Position numbers and translations under genes: made by a program. Shown piece by piece: positions 1 through 13,500 of a stretch of DNA of 64,000 nucleotides. The notes under the pieces are model-generated. The model saw only the letters and a list, made by a program, of their open reading frames with translations, was not told the DNA's origin and ran no database searches. The stretch spans positions 9,796,001 to 9,860,000 of the forward strand of contig NC_079887.1 of NCBI RefSeq assembly GCF_029227915.1, in the 5' to 3' direction. Numbering within the stretch: the first letter of the stretch is position 1; each line of letters opens with the position of its first letter. Source of the stretch: Hydractinia symbiolongicarpus (Eukaryota > Cnidaria > Hydrozoa > Anthoathecata > Hydractiniidae).

Positions 1-3000
1 TATTTGCAAATTTAAACATCCAAGCGGATGGATATGCTGAACTTATTTTTACCTGGTAGTAATCTTACGACAAGATAAAAAAAATGTTGGAGTCTATATT
101 ACTGTAATAATTTTTAGTTTCCTCAAAAAATATTTTTTAAGCATTCAATGATTTTGCATACTGATAAAGTTTATTTCCTGGAATGACAAAAAAAAATAAT
201 TTCTTTAGAAGTGTATACCTTATCGGTGTAAATCTGTCGGTTAAAAATGATGAATTTTTTGCTAGGTGACGAAAATTTTTAACGGACGAAATTTCTTCGT
301 TGATGAAATAACCTAGTTTTGAGGCAAGCCTTACTTTGTCCCGTCAAACAGTTCAACAAATAACTTTTTTTAAAGTTAACATAAAGAAATGTTTTTTACT
401 GTGGCTAAACTTGAATATTTAAATACACGAAGACAAGGGTCGAACGCATTGAGAAGAATTTTTTTAAAAAACTTCGATAGAGAGAAGTTAAGAACATCCA
501 AAAGCTTCCCGATGATCCTTTGTTTGTTTCATTGTTTGTTTATGTTTGTTTGTTTGTTTGTTAGTTTTAAATCGTCTCACGTCTATAGTTTTTTAACAAA
601 TGGCGCACAATTTTTTTTTGTTAAAGCAGCAAAAAATATTTTTTTCGGTCAGCGTGTCTCAAATTTATTTTGGATAAATATTATATATCTAATTAGTCTC
701 AAAAGTCATAATTAACTAAAAAATATATTTTTTAATCTTTTATAATATTAAACATAAGATTGTATATTTCCCCCGTAATCTCATTTCCCATCGTTGAGAT
801 TAAAACCACAAGTAATGTTGTAGTGAATTTGACAAGGCGATGTCTGTTTGTCGCGGAATTCTGAAGAGGAGTAAAGAAGTTACTCCAACGCCATTTTGTG
901 AAATTTTGGAACCGGGTTGTTCGTTCGTATATAACGGCAGCCCATACGAATTACCAAAAAGAATAAATCCCTTTGGACCTAAATCAGTTTAAGGTCTTGT
1001 TCATTGGTTCATGTCAGTGTGTTGTAACAGAAATAAAAGTTTCCCGCGTAAAACAAAACGTATTAATTTTAAATGCTTATTAGTGATTGCTAGACAACAG
1101 AGTAAGGTACTTAAATCTCCATGACAACAGAAGAAGTAAAAACACACCGCACAAATTTAATCTCTTTAAGTCTAAATCAGCTAAAACTTTGACGTCCGGC
1201 TGTTTTTATGCCGGTTAATATTGTTTAGCCGTTTTTCTGTAAACTATCTTAGAAAAAGTTCTAAATACCATACACGAGTCAGATTAAAAGAACGTTGAGA
1301 TAGAGACTTTGTTAAAAATTAAGAACACAAGGAACCTGAACAAACTGATGTAAATCTAGAGCAACAAAAAAAACAATCATTTCCCAACAGTTTTTATTCT
1401 TTTTTGTCGAACTTACATGTATTTTGTTACTTTAACCCTTTTTAAACTTTAATTCTAACTATATAATTCCTATTCTAAACAAATAAGAACATTCGAGGCT
1501 GAAAAAGTATAAAAAAACAGACATCAGTCCTTATCTGAAGTCTCGATACTTACTGGTCCCAAATTAAGTGAGTTCAAACGTACCTTAAATAGAATTTAGT
1601 CATCATGGGCATATATATCACCTATATTCAACAAAAAATCTAGGGACGAGATTACGAATTGATAAAGCTATTAAGCTTTTTGGGGTGGTATGAAATTTTT
1701 ATATCACCTTCCAAATTAACTTAATGCGAGTCTGACGAACAACCCGATGATTAATTTTTTTTTGTATAATAAGCTTTTATGTTTTTAATTTCTTACAATA
1801 CCATGTATTTAAGTGTTCAAATACCACTCATTACTTCATCTAGATATAAGATTGTTAATTCTAAAAGAATAAACTTTTTTTTGAGTGACGAAATAAAACT
1901 ACGAAACATTACTATGAAAATAATTTTATGTTATATACTCACAAAAAGTTGAAGAAACTCACTTGTTGTCTATTCAAAGGTTTTTATTTTTTTTATTTTC
2001 TTTACATTTATTTTCTCTCTTTCCCTGTCTCGTACGAAGTAGCCAATATTACATATTTGTAAACCTTTTCGTTTTTATGTTTATTTGTTTGTTTGTTTGT
2101 TTATTTATTTTGTTCATTTTTTTTCGAAATTATTTCCTTTTTTTTAACTCTTTTATTTTTCTCGATTTTTATTTTTTACAATACACTGTGTTGTCTTTTT
2201 AAGAGAAACGCGAGGCTTAAAGTAAAGGTCCTTTCAGCTGCTTTTCCGCTAAATATAAGGGAAGCAAGTAAAAAACAGGGGTCAAGCTACATAATTTTTG
2301 AGAAAATCTCACTGAAAGTTAAGAAACATTCAGTCTGAAGCTAAAAGTATGTTTCTTATATAAAAAAACGTGTACTTGCGTTTTCATTACAAATTTGAAA
2401 TAAATGAACTTAGATGAACTTGTAAGAAGTAAAACTTAAAGTTATACTATAACATTTAACCTTTGATTTTTTGATGTTTCGATATATCTTTATTCCAACT
2501 AAGCTGTAAATTTAAGACATAGATAAAACTCTATTTTTTTAACTCTCAATATTTCCAGAATATTTTCTTCGCGTGTAAATAACTAACGTGAAATGTTGAG
2601 GTATTACACATTTTAAAGATGTATTATTTTATTGTTTCCCCGAGTCAAACAAAATAAAGGTCACAGAGTTCGTTAAACTTCTATTTTTTCCATATTTTGG
2701 CAGAAATTCAATAAAATGTTTTCAGTTTCATTGTGCTCGCATTTAGTTTCGTTAATCCAACCTCTTTCCCAGACCCTCTGCTCTTCTTTTAAAAACAGAA
2801 TGGTCTTATATTGGAACAAAGGTTGTTTTTTGTAAACACAGTTTATTGACATTTTTGTCGTCGTTTTCATCATCATAAATCATTTGTTTGTTTCTCTTCC
2901 TGCCAACACCAGCAAGTTGGTTCAGTCCCAACCTCGTCCCCAGGATCACTTCAGTTTTTCTGTACCGAGAAAGAAAATATAAGAGGCCGCGAGGTTGGTT

Positions 3001-4738
3001 TTGGCTCGTTTGTTTACATAAGCAAGAAAACATTTCGCCTTACTTACCTGCTAGGATACTTTGATGAGCAAGCAAAAAGCCTGTTATTTACTAAGTAAAC
3101 ATAAAACAGCAGACGAAATTGAACTGAGCGAGTTGACCACAAAATAAACACAAGTGAAAACGTTGAAGGAATTCAAACTATGTACTTTTTTACGAGGCGT
3201 TGTATTGTTAAGTTAAAGTGTGAAAACATTGCGTATTTTTAAAGCTCATTTGAAAATTATTTCGGTAGCTTGTCAACTTAAAGCTTCCTACTACTGCTGT
3301 CTAAAATGTTCGTATACTGATGCAATGTTATTAGAAGGAATTTATATGATAATATGTATGTTAGGTTAGAATATGATTAAATAGTCTTAAATGTGGATTT
3401 TGTACCATGTTGGAATATTATGGTTTATCTTGTTACGTGCTGAGTGTGGATGACAAAATCGAAAGATTGTTGCTTCTCACTTTAAATACTTGGTACTGGA
3501 GAATTTAAAGATAAGTGGGTTTGCCTAAAAGTCATACCTTTACTGTCTCCTTTAGCGCCCTTTTTACTAGAACTTTTGTTGCAGACTAGCTAGAGACTTA
3601 AACATCTCACAATAGCAAGGTTTATATGTTCCAGATAGTATCTAGGAAGATTTTCTTTCTCTATTATCTTATACTTGTTTTTTAATCTAAGTTTGACCAT
3701 GACATTGCTGTGGTCATATCTACATGAAATAATTACAATCAATGTGTCCGTTTAGGAAATGTGAACATTTTTGTTCCAAACAAAGGGGAAGTTTAAAATT
3801 AGGAAGCAAGAGGGTTTATAAATACTTGCTTTAATACAAAAACTTTTTTCTATATCCACATTATGCATTTTCATATAATCAGAACCAGTTTACCCATTTG
3901 CTTAGCACATATTCGTTGCAAATATCCAACAAAATAAAAAAAGGTATTATGTTTAGTTTTGGCAGCATTTTGTTGTTTATATTTGTTTAAACGGCAATTT
4001 GCTGGGTTTTTTTGGATTCGAGAAAAGAAGAAATGGTACTTTACTTGATACTTTACACAGTTTTCTCAGAAATTTTGTACGACATTACCAATCTCGTATG
4101 CAAAACTTCAAAGCTTGTTTTTGCTTTTTCGACTATTGCAGATTTATCTTAACGATTGCCTGTTAATAATCTTCATCGGTATATAACTCTAGGGACGGGA
4201 TACTGTTATTGATAGATGGAATAATATTTCAGCTTGCATTTTGTTATGGTGGGAGTGAACTCCAACTTAGCTAAGCGCCATTAACGGGCTCTCGCGAAAA
4301 ATTGAAACATTCATTAGTTCTGATATGCGATTGACGATCGTCGCTCGTAGCAAGTGTTAAAAGAAAATGTTTGTTTAGGCTTGTATGCGCACCGATTGTT
4401 GAATACAATTTTATTGATCATTTTTAAATGAGATGACGAAAAAGTTCTTTTTTCTTATACATTCTAATCATTTCTTATTTTATCGAGTCTTAAATGAACA
4501 ACATCAGAACAGGACGGAATTTAAACTAGTTATCAAAGGAAGACTTTCCTGCGCCGTTTTGAGGAAAAACATACCGCTTGGTACATTACAGTAGCCGTTG
4601 TCTTTCCGTCAGCTCAAACACCGTCCGTCTAAACCACGCCTAACATCTTCAAGTTGAAAATAACAAATGCGATATATTTTTATCAAATTTGCTATGACAA
4701 ACAAATTCCCGGGAATTTTTCACGGGTTAACGTCTAGT

Positions 4739-4831
4739 TTATATCATAATATCCAACTCTTCGTCTGTGTGCCACAGACAACAGCTGCAAGTAGGGGACG
4801 GGCCAGTTCCCGTAGATTTGTCACGTGGTAT
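4739..4831 (+). mobile_element. Degenerate Helitron-like miniature element
   Basis: This stretch runs from a T-rich start resembling the family's TCTATATTATAAT opening to a CTAG end preceded by a decayed CCCGTAGA/CACGTGG hairpin. It sits directly after another CCCGGGAA...CACGGG hairpin and CTAG end at about 4708-4738, so two eroded copies may be joined head to tail. It is much more diverged than the copies at 20116, 24698 and 29841, so the call rests on the shared end structure and on internal words such as GTCTGTGTG and GACGGG. Confidence 0.4.
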
Positions 4832-5573
4832 CGACTAGGAAGTGTGTAATACACATTTATGGTGTCCAAATTTAACACCCATGCTAAACGGTCTATCCAC
4901 CTATAACATAAGCGGTGATGCAGTGTCACAAAAAAAGGGAAAACAGTGCATTGTATTATTCATCGTTAACTTGTTTATAAATAGTTATTCTTCACGGTAA
5001 TAACAGTTTATTTACACATCTACTTACAAATAAAAATAGAGGTAAACAAATAACCGAGAAATATATTGACAATCAACTCTTTTATCACGTACCTACATTG
5101 TGGTTTCGTGTAAACAAGACATGTCGGGTTTTAATTACAAGAGCGCGTCTTTTTTTTTGACAGGAATATGGGCAAGTTTGATTGTGTCTGGAAATATTTT
5201 AAAATTTTTTTGTATCATGGCGTTATACTAAAATTTTTCTCTTTTCGAGTTTCTTGCAATTTCCTGGCTATATATAGAATTTTTTTACTGTCAGTTCTTC
5301 AGTGATCACAAACTAGATTTTTTTGAAAGCGTATAGAATTTTTTTTTGACTAATAGTTGACGAGAGACATACCTTAAGAAGCGAAATTTTGGCGACTGGT
5401 TAAATAATTCAAATCTGATAGGGATTTTTTATTTACAAGTGTATAGTATCATATTATTGTTTTATTTATTCTGATGTCTGAAACAAAGGACGCACAGCGC
5501 TGCCTTACATGTAATTTTAATGGACGAAATTGTGTAACTATTTGTAAATACTTGTACCTAATTTCTCTACAAT

Positions 5574-5606
5574 CATAGTCTATAGAAAAAAACTCTATAG
5601 ACTATG
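5574..5606. repeat. Perfect inverted repeat (hairpin)
   Basis: CATAGTCTATAG at 5574-5585 is followed by a 9-nt A-rich spacer and its exact reverse complement at 5595-5606. The 12-bp stem is perfect. It lies in non-coding DNA with no adjacent gene, so its role is unknown; it may be a microsatellite-like foldback or the remains of a miniature element. Confidence 0.8.
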
Positions 5607-6014
5607 CTACAATAGACCTTTCCCGCATTTCCTAATTATACCATACTTAATTAAAGAGGTCGATGCTAAAATTGATTCTTATCCCTTAGTTCTTTATAAA
5701 AGGTAGAACAAATTACCTAATTTCGTTAATATTTCTGTTCCTTAAGTGTCTCAACTGCGAGCTAAAAGTTACGGTCAAACCCTTCATAAAGACGACCTTT
5801 CTAAGAATAGCCTCGTTTTTAAAATAATTATTTTTATTCAAAATAAAATAAGATCCAACCAGAATATTATATTGCTCTAAAAACTTCATTTTGTCATGAT
5901 AATTTGATATTCTATCTAAATATCCTTATTTAAAGAGCATATAACCATTATGAAATTTTGGATGACGTTATAATTATTATAATTTATGAAATTCGGAAAA
6001 GGTGCATTTTTTTT

Positions 6015-6165
6015 TAAATTTGACGAATGGTCAAATGTTTTAAATTTAGCGTGCTTCCTCCAAGATTTGGCGAACGATCCAATATTTTAAACTGCGTGCA
6101 TTTAGTTCATCGAACGGTTGAATATTTTAAATATGGCATTGATTTCATTTGTCGAAAGACAAATA
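6015..6165. repeat. Degenerate tandem repeat, about 50-bp unit
   Basis: Roughly three diverged units repeat the pattern of a TTTG/TTCG-like start, CGAACGGT-like core, AATATTTTAAA and a GCRTG-like end. The units differ at many positions, so the array is old. No coding potential is seen. Confidence 0.55.
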
Positions 6166-8057
6166 TAAATTCGATGTCGTCTTAATTCACGTATTGTGAC
6201 AACACTTGGCAACTTACCATCTTTTCCCTCTTACAGTTAGGTTTAAAATCTTCTCACACCCAGTGACTGTAACAAGTCGTAGTTGTTAATCATTTTGATA
6301 TTGATGCCTGGGGCCAACTTGGTCGCAAATGTCTTGTGGCCACTGAGCCGTTATAACAGAGAGGGAAAATACCCTGGGAACGAGGTTTGCCTGAGGCTGG
6401 TGGCAAAGAGTGGTTGTTGCAGCTAAAAGCTTCCTTAGGTATTAATAACAGTAAGCATAAGGAGGTACTAGATTAACCAATCATGTTTAACTTTAAGCTA
6501 AGAAGTTCTTAGTGTTGTTTGTATACGTTCTCAAAATTAAGTTGTGGGAGAAATGTCATCTATTTTAAAAAAGCAAAGTAGAAATAGTAGGGTTTCAAAG
6601 CATGTCTTCGCCCAGCCATTGAGATAGTAACCTCAAACTCTGTGGGGTTTTTTTGGTTTACGTCCTATAGGGCAAGTCAATTCGATTGACATTTAAGAGC
6701 TCTGGGGAGGAGGTTGGAAGATTAGCATAGTTTATGTGCGACACTTGTTTTGTCATCTGAAATGCAAAACCGGATTAACTGATTTTTTGGACGATATAAA
6801 GATCTGATGTTTTTTTTAGAAAACTTAAGCTGACAAGAATAATAAATTATAATAGTACAACCTCTAACATAGATCATGTTCAAATATTAATGAAACGTAA
6901 AGGAAAGGAAAGATTTATCCTTCTAACCATAATCTGATCATTTAACGCCGCTTTTTACGATGCCCTTAACGGCTAAATTTTTAGACCGGGAATGAAGAAA
7001 CTAGGCAGCTTATTTATATTTCGGACAAAAGATTTCGCCAATAAAGATGGGCATTAACTCAGAATTTATAATTATTTTTTTTTTAGATTTTTTAGATTTT
7101 TTTAGATTTTTTCAAAATAATAAACAATATCTTTATTTAATCTTCGATAGTAATGTATAAGTTTGTGATGTACTTTTGTTCAAATGACTCCACCTAGACA
7201 ACTTTTTTTCTTTCTCATATTGGAAAAACGATGTTAGAAAACGAAAAAGAACCCCACGAAATTGACAGATGTTTAGCGTTCACCCCTCTACCCTGTACCT
7301 AAACGTCAATAAAAAATGTTTCGGTTATCGAGTTCAACCTGTAAAAGTGTAAGACCAGTGAAGGTTCAAGCGGTAAAAACAAATATGAAACAATTAAAAC
7401 AATACGTATGACCTTAACGTTTTTTATATCTATGTTAAAAACCCCAACACCCAAATTTTTTCTAGTACACACCCTACCTCGTTCTCAGGGCATCTCGTAT
7501 CTTTTCTGACATCGGAACGGTGATACGAACATGTTCATTTTGAAAGAAACAACAGGCACTGGGAACAAGGTTGGTACACACACTGTCGTACGACATTCAA
7601 TTTGTCAGTTAAAGCCTTACTCGCAGTTTACCGCCTCCTGTGCAATACACAATCAAAACATATAAAAATTACTTAAAACGAGGCTATGCTTTACTTTTTA
7701 CTCATTTTGTTTGTTTGTTTGTTTGTTTGTTTGTTTGTTTCTTAATTTGTTTCTTATTATTATTATTATTTGACTTTTCAATATACTTTTTCTCTTTGCA
7801 AACAAAGTAGATTATGATTTATTTATCTCATCAAATAAATATATACATATATAGTTTGCGCTAATCTTTCTTTTAATGTCATTTATTTTAATTTTTTAAG
7901 CTTCATGTCAACCTCATCCCCATGGTTTTTTAGGTCTTTGTACTTAAACGTCCAAATGAAAAAAAAAAACCTTGGAGCGAGGTTTATTTCATAATAATCA
8001 GAAGGTGATTCACAATATTTTATAAAACATTTTTTAAAACGTACACAATGAGCACTT

Positions 8058-8185
8058 GTCATCAAATCCCTGGTGTCACAATTTGTCATCAAATCCCTGC
8101 TGTTGTAATTCATCACGAACTCCTGTTGTTACAACTCATCACTATGTCCTTTGTGTCAAAATTACTGATCAAATCCCCGTCATAA
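8058..8185. repeat. Minisatellite, about 27-bp unit
   Basis: The unit GTCATCAAATCCCTGGTGTC plus about seven bases occurs two times almost exactly (from 8058 and 8085) and then decays over two to three further units containing CATCACGAACTCC, CATCACTATGTCC and GATCAAATCCCC. Short open frames across it only reflect the repeat. Confidence 0.7.
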
Positions 8186-10506
8186 TGTTTTTTTTGTAAG
8201 GTAGTTTTTACATGACATGAAATTGTGGATCTCTAGTCTATTCTTTATTTGGTTTCGCAGGAAATGAAACCTATTTTCAGTGCTGGATGGTTTTATTTCA
8301 TTTCGTTTTGATCAGAATTTCTCGGATTTACCCAAAACGAACCTATCGTGCGCGTGCAATTTACAAAAATGTTATAATAAAAATTCAAAAATAATATCTG
8401 CGTATGTTAAACAATCTCCTTCTTAGGGCTTTAATTTCCCTTTCTAATGAGGCATCTAACTTTTTTGGTGGCAGCCATACATTTCAGAAAGCGGAAAAAA
8501 GCTCTGGGAACAAATTTGGCTCACAAAAACCATGTATTAGTTTAGGTAGGCTTGAAATCTACGTCACAATAATTTCTAACTTTGATTGTGTGCACGCTTT
8601 ACTCAGCTCTAACACTCACACCGGTATAACTTTCTTCCAAGTGCAAAAATATCCTAGCGTTGTCATATCTCACACTAGCAGTTTCTCGCTGTGAATTATC
8701 CCTTCAAAGTATTATCTCTTCAAAGATCACTGATAATTTTATTACAACTGTAACCATGGTTATTGGTTTCCAAAGGACTACCTCATTCCGTAATTTAAAC
8801 CACACGTGAGTTAAAGGGGCGGAGAATTGACTGGTGTAGAAAATTAGCAAAACATATAAATTTCTCGTCAGATTTATTGACAGCTGGTCAATATGTGATA
8901 ACATCGTAGTTAAAGTTAATTACCACTTTGACTTGATTAGGTCATTTTGTGTTGCCATGACAACAATTTGTTTTGAGCGCGATTGAGATATTTCTTTGAT
9001 TTGATGGCGTATTTGCTTAACGTGTAAAAAAGCTACCTTCGAAATAACTTAAGGTTGTGTCAAACTAACTGCCAAACAACAACAGGGTTAAGAACAACAA
9101 TATTTTAAATTTCTTCTTGGTTTTATGTTTACTTTTGTGTGACGCCACATTTCTATTGTTGTAACCTGCTTGTCGCATGTCGTGTTGTAAAGCTTAACTT
9201 ATCCTGCAAAAATCTTCTGTTACTGCCCTAAATAACCAAGTTGTTACCCAGTGTTGTTACTTGATTGTTTCTTTTTTAATGCACAATCCTCTAATCTGGA
9301 AGTATTAAAAAGATGTAGCTAAGTTTTAATGCTGGTTTCAGCCTTTCTTAGAGTAATTATAATTTGTGTGTTATTTTTATTAGAAAACAAAAAAAACACA
9401 AAAAAACAAACAAGACTATTCATCCTCATCAACATAAACACACGCTCAAGTTCATAAAAGGTAAGTTCACTTACAGAACTTATTAGGCAACCTCGGACAC
9501 AGTTCCAATTTATAAGACTCATACATCCTGCGTCAAATAGAAAAATAAAGCCTGGAATTGAGGCTGGTCATTAAGATTTTAATCAAAATGAAGGAGACAT
9601 TACTAGAGACAAATGTGACCATGATTTTATCTAGATATATTATTTTCAGATTTCTATCAGGTTCTATCCTGGCAACGTTTCATAACATTGTCCTTATGAA
9701 TTTTCTAATCTCCTTCCCAGGCCTCTTTGTTTTTTCCTTTAATCGTTTCAATGGAAAATACACTTTTTATTTATTCGTATGAACCGTCCCCTTACGCCCA
9801 CGAAGTTTTAAACTTTCGTAACCGGTAATGTCAGGCGGATTTTTATTTTTATCTGTCCGGAAATTGCGTGACCATCAACTTTAAAAGATCATTTTAAAAT
9901 ATAAAGTTTTATGATGAAGATAAATAATTATAATAGTGAACTAAACTATCGGTCAAAATGAATTTTCCCTAAGAAAAATTTAAGACGTTAGGCCTTTTTT
10001 CCGATAGCGCAAAGCGACTACAAAAATGGAGGCACAAAATTTTGTGGTTTATGGATTTTAAAAAAGAAAATATGCTAATTCCTTGTGGAAGGAAAAAAGG
10101 ATTTTTTATAAATTTTCAGAGGCTGTGATTGGTTAAAACACACGGTTTTTTTTTAGCATTCAACATTTACCATAGCAACCAACAAACGAACATAGCCCTA
10201 GCAACAGTCAAGGTTATGCGTGTTGAAAAAAGAATGATTCGGCATAGCACCCTTACAAGGAAAGAAAAAAAATGACGCAAAGCATTCGTGAGGTGCATCA
10301 TACATTTTAAATTAAAGAAAAAACGAAGAAAAAAACTCCATTAATTAGCTGTTGAGTGCAGGAAAAGGAAAGGGCATTTCGTTTTGATTACCGATCTAAC
10401 TTATGTGTAGTGGCACTCATTAGAATAACGACTTCTAATCAAGGAGCGATTCAGTTAGTTTAATAGCCAATTGGGAAGTGATTAAGGAAGCTGATTCTAA
10501 TTTAAA

Positions 10507-13500
10507 ATGGCAACTAAATTATTTAACCATAGCAATATATCTGAAGATTTAGTGAAGCGGTTCAGTAAGTTGAAGAGTTCACCGAAGCCGATAGTAGCGA
10601 AAAAGAAAGCTTCGACGAATCTAGCCACCAGTCCTACTGGAAAGAAGGCGGCGTTGGAACAGCTGCTTCTCAGTGTGCCACTGGATGACGATATCGCTCA
10701 CTTCAGTGATAACAAACGAGTGGACCTCGGGCTACCATTGTATTCAGATAACTACGAACCTTCTTTTTGTTTACCTTCATCGGGCTATCGATCCGATTCG
10801 GAAGGCTCAAAATATCGGATTCGTACAAGTCAATCAGCTAGTCACTCACCAGAAAGATCACCCGATCCAGTTCGAAAAGGAAATGTTCGAAGAGTAAGAT
10901 CGTTGAACGCTTCTACTGTTACAGATCGAATTTGTGAGATTCGAGAGAAAATTGCTAAAGTTGCCAAGGAACGAAACGCTGAGAAATCTTCAGACGACAC
11001 TAACGCCTTCAAACGTACGGGTAGCTTACGAGCTAAACGATTAAATACAGTAGAAAAGGATACGGGTGTGAAGAGGTCTCGATCATTCAATATCAACGAC
11101 CGTAACAGGCCGGAGAAAAACACATTAGGACACAGAACTAAACTAACGTCGAGCTCTGTCACCTCAATTAAACAAAGCGAAATCGATAAACTTCGACAAT
11201 ATTTTAACAACTCGTCACGAAAGCAGCCGCCTCAACAAGCCACTGCTAACACTGATAGTACTGCTAAACCAGTAAATTCTTCAAACTCTCTTCGCTCAAG
11301 TTCTTTCAACACTTTGCAAGAAGCTTGGGAGCATCGGAAACCAGCTAAACAAGAAGAAGATAACTTAGACGCGCCGGTTAAACCAAAACGAACGTCATTA
11401 TCAGACGCTGAAACCGACGTTGTTTATCGTCGCAAGGAAAGACGTCGTCTAAAACGAGCCGGCAGTTCCTTAGGTGCAGCAGCTAGTGATCGTTCGGACT
11501 CAGAGACAGAAACTGAAGAGAGTCTACTCACACACGCCGCTTTACAACGCTTTGAAAGACGCTCGAGATTAGAATTACGTCGAAATAATTCATCGACTCG
11601 ACGTCGTGTGAGAGCCGATAGCGACAGTAACGACGAAAACAATAACGAAACTTCGTCGGAGAAAACCTTAGACTCCGGTATTTTTGATATAGCTTTAAGT
11701 CATTTATCAGAAGATATCAGTAAACTGACAAAAAAGTACGATAGTGACGACTTTATTCTTGACGATTGCGTCAGCCCTAAGTCTGGGTATAGTTCAGCCA
11801 GTGAAAGTTTAGCGAGTACGACAACTTTTTATGACAGTGCAGAGGAAACACTCGATATGGATTCTCGTAAAAAACGTCCGCTAAAACAAGACAAAACAAA
11901 TATGAAAACTGCCGTTTTGAACGCATCACGTTTAAACAAAATGTCGGCTTTTACAAACGGCGACACAAAGAAATTAGTCGATAAAACGTCATCATTAAAT
12001 CCCAACCCACATAATCATCATGACCATATAAAGACAACCAATTGCGTTCGTGAACCAACAGACAAAACAAATATTAAAAAAAATCAACAAAACACAACGC
12101 AAAGAACATCTAAGGCGTCAGAAAAGAACAGCGTTGTAACAGATAAGACGAGTAAAGAAAAACAAACTGAAATAACAGAGGAATCACAAAAACTTCGAAG
12201 ACATTCAAAATGTTGCTTACCAAGTAACCATTCGTTGGTAGAACGTAAGGTTAGTAATTCACCGAATAAAGTCGAGAGGAAAACAAGTAATTCACCGAAC
12301 AAAAGCCAATTAACTTCTACTCAGTCAAAAGAATCGTTACCACAGAGAAAAGAATCCGTTCATCATAAAGGGTGCAGTGGAGCGGAAAATATGAATCAAT
12401 TAGATTATACGTCTCCTAATAGCGCAATTACCACAACAGCAACAACAACACGACGAAAAACAAGTATCGTTGGCCCGGCTAAAAAAAAAGAGGGAATCAC
12501 ACCGAAGCTCGCTCGTACTTGTATCTCACCACCGTTACATAAAACTCCCACAGAAGATAGTAAGACTGTAAAGAAAAAATTAAACCCTGAATCACCGTTA
12601 AAAGGCGATCAAGAAAAAAGTATATTGAATAAATCTCAAACTTTGACTGAGAAAAGTATTAATTATCAAGATGATGAGATCAACAATAACAACGAGAAAT
12701 TCTCTACTCGCACTAGCACTTCAGTTGAATCGACCAACATGGATAAGCACACACCTCTGTCTAAGTTTATTGTAAACAAGGCGAGATCAAGTGTCGACGA
12801 AACTAACAGTCCAAATCGAATTTTAACACGCGGAGACTCAATAGAGGTTCAAATATCACTTACTGAAAACAAAACACCGACAAACACAACAACCGGAAAA
12901 CTTGACACAAAACTGACGCGGAAATTATCTCTAAAACACTCGCCTCCATCAGTCAAACCAGTACAAGAACTAAGTATTCCAGAAGGTTTAGATAAAGGAG
13001 TCCAGTGTTTATTACTTACTGGTGAAACGACATTAAGCGGGAAAGTTATTAACGTGAGCGATACATCAAAACAAGTTACGATTAACGAAAAAGTTATTGA
13101 GGAACTTGGAAGCGATATTTTAAAAGACATACAATTTACCTATCCTGAATATTTAATCGATCCAAACTCTGGTTCAGACGCTACTGATTTTGTATGCACG
13201 ACTGATATTGAAGATCCTGTAAAACTAAGAATGGAAAATGCTAGACTTCAGCAACTCTTGTTTGAAGTCGAACACGCTCGTGCGGGAACTGTAAAAGCCC
13301 TGCTTCACGTGAACACACTCCTAAATAAAGTACAAGGTGATAACACTAGACTGGAAGGAGATATAAAAGTTTGCATGCTAGAGAAAGAAGTGCTAGCTGA
13401 CACATTAAAAGCAGTCCAGGCTAAAGATGGTTCAACTGCGATAGAAGGATCAGACGTCGGACTACCAGGAGATAATGTTGTGCAAAAAGCTAGGAAAGAT

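Larger units (their letters stand above)
1..10506. other. Intergenic region, no supportable gene
   Basis: Very AT-rich and full of T and A homopolymers. Every open frame here is short, low in complexity (Phe/Leu/Lys-rich from T and A runs) and lacks recognisable domains or credible splice partners. The stretch holds simple GTTT microsatellites (about 2085-2105 and 7708-7740), two degenerate minisatellites (6015-6165 and 8058-8185), a 12-bp-stem hairpin (5574-5606) and scattered copies of a short CTGGGGACGAGGTTG-like motif. The promoter and any 5' UTR exons of the coiled-coil gene at 10507 should lie at its right end, but I see no clear TATA box or initiator. Confidence 0.7.

Noticed and set aside
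389-715. Open frame of about 108 codons near the window start
   Set aside because: Phe/Leu-rich translation of GTTT and T-run sequence; no domain, no splice context.
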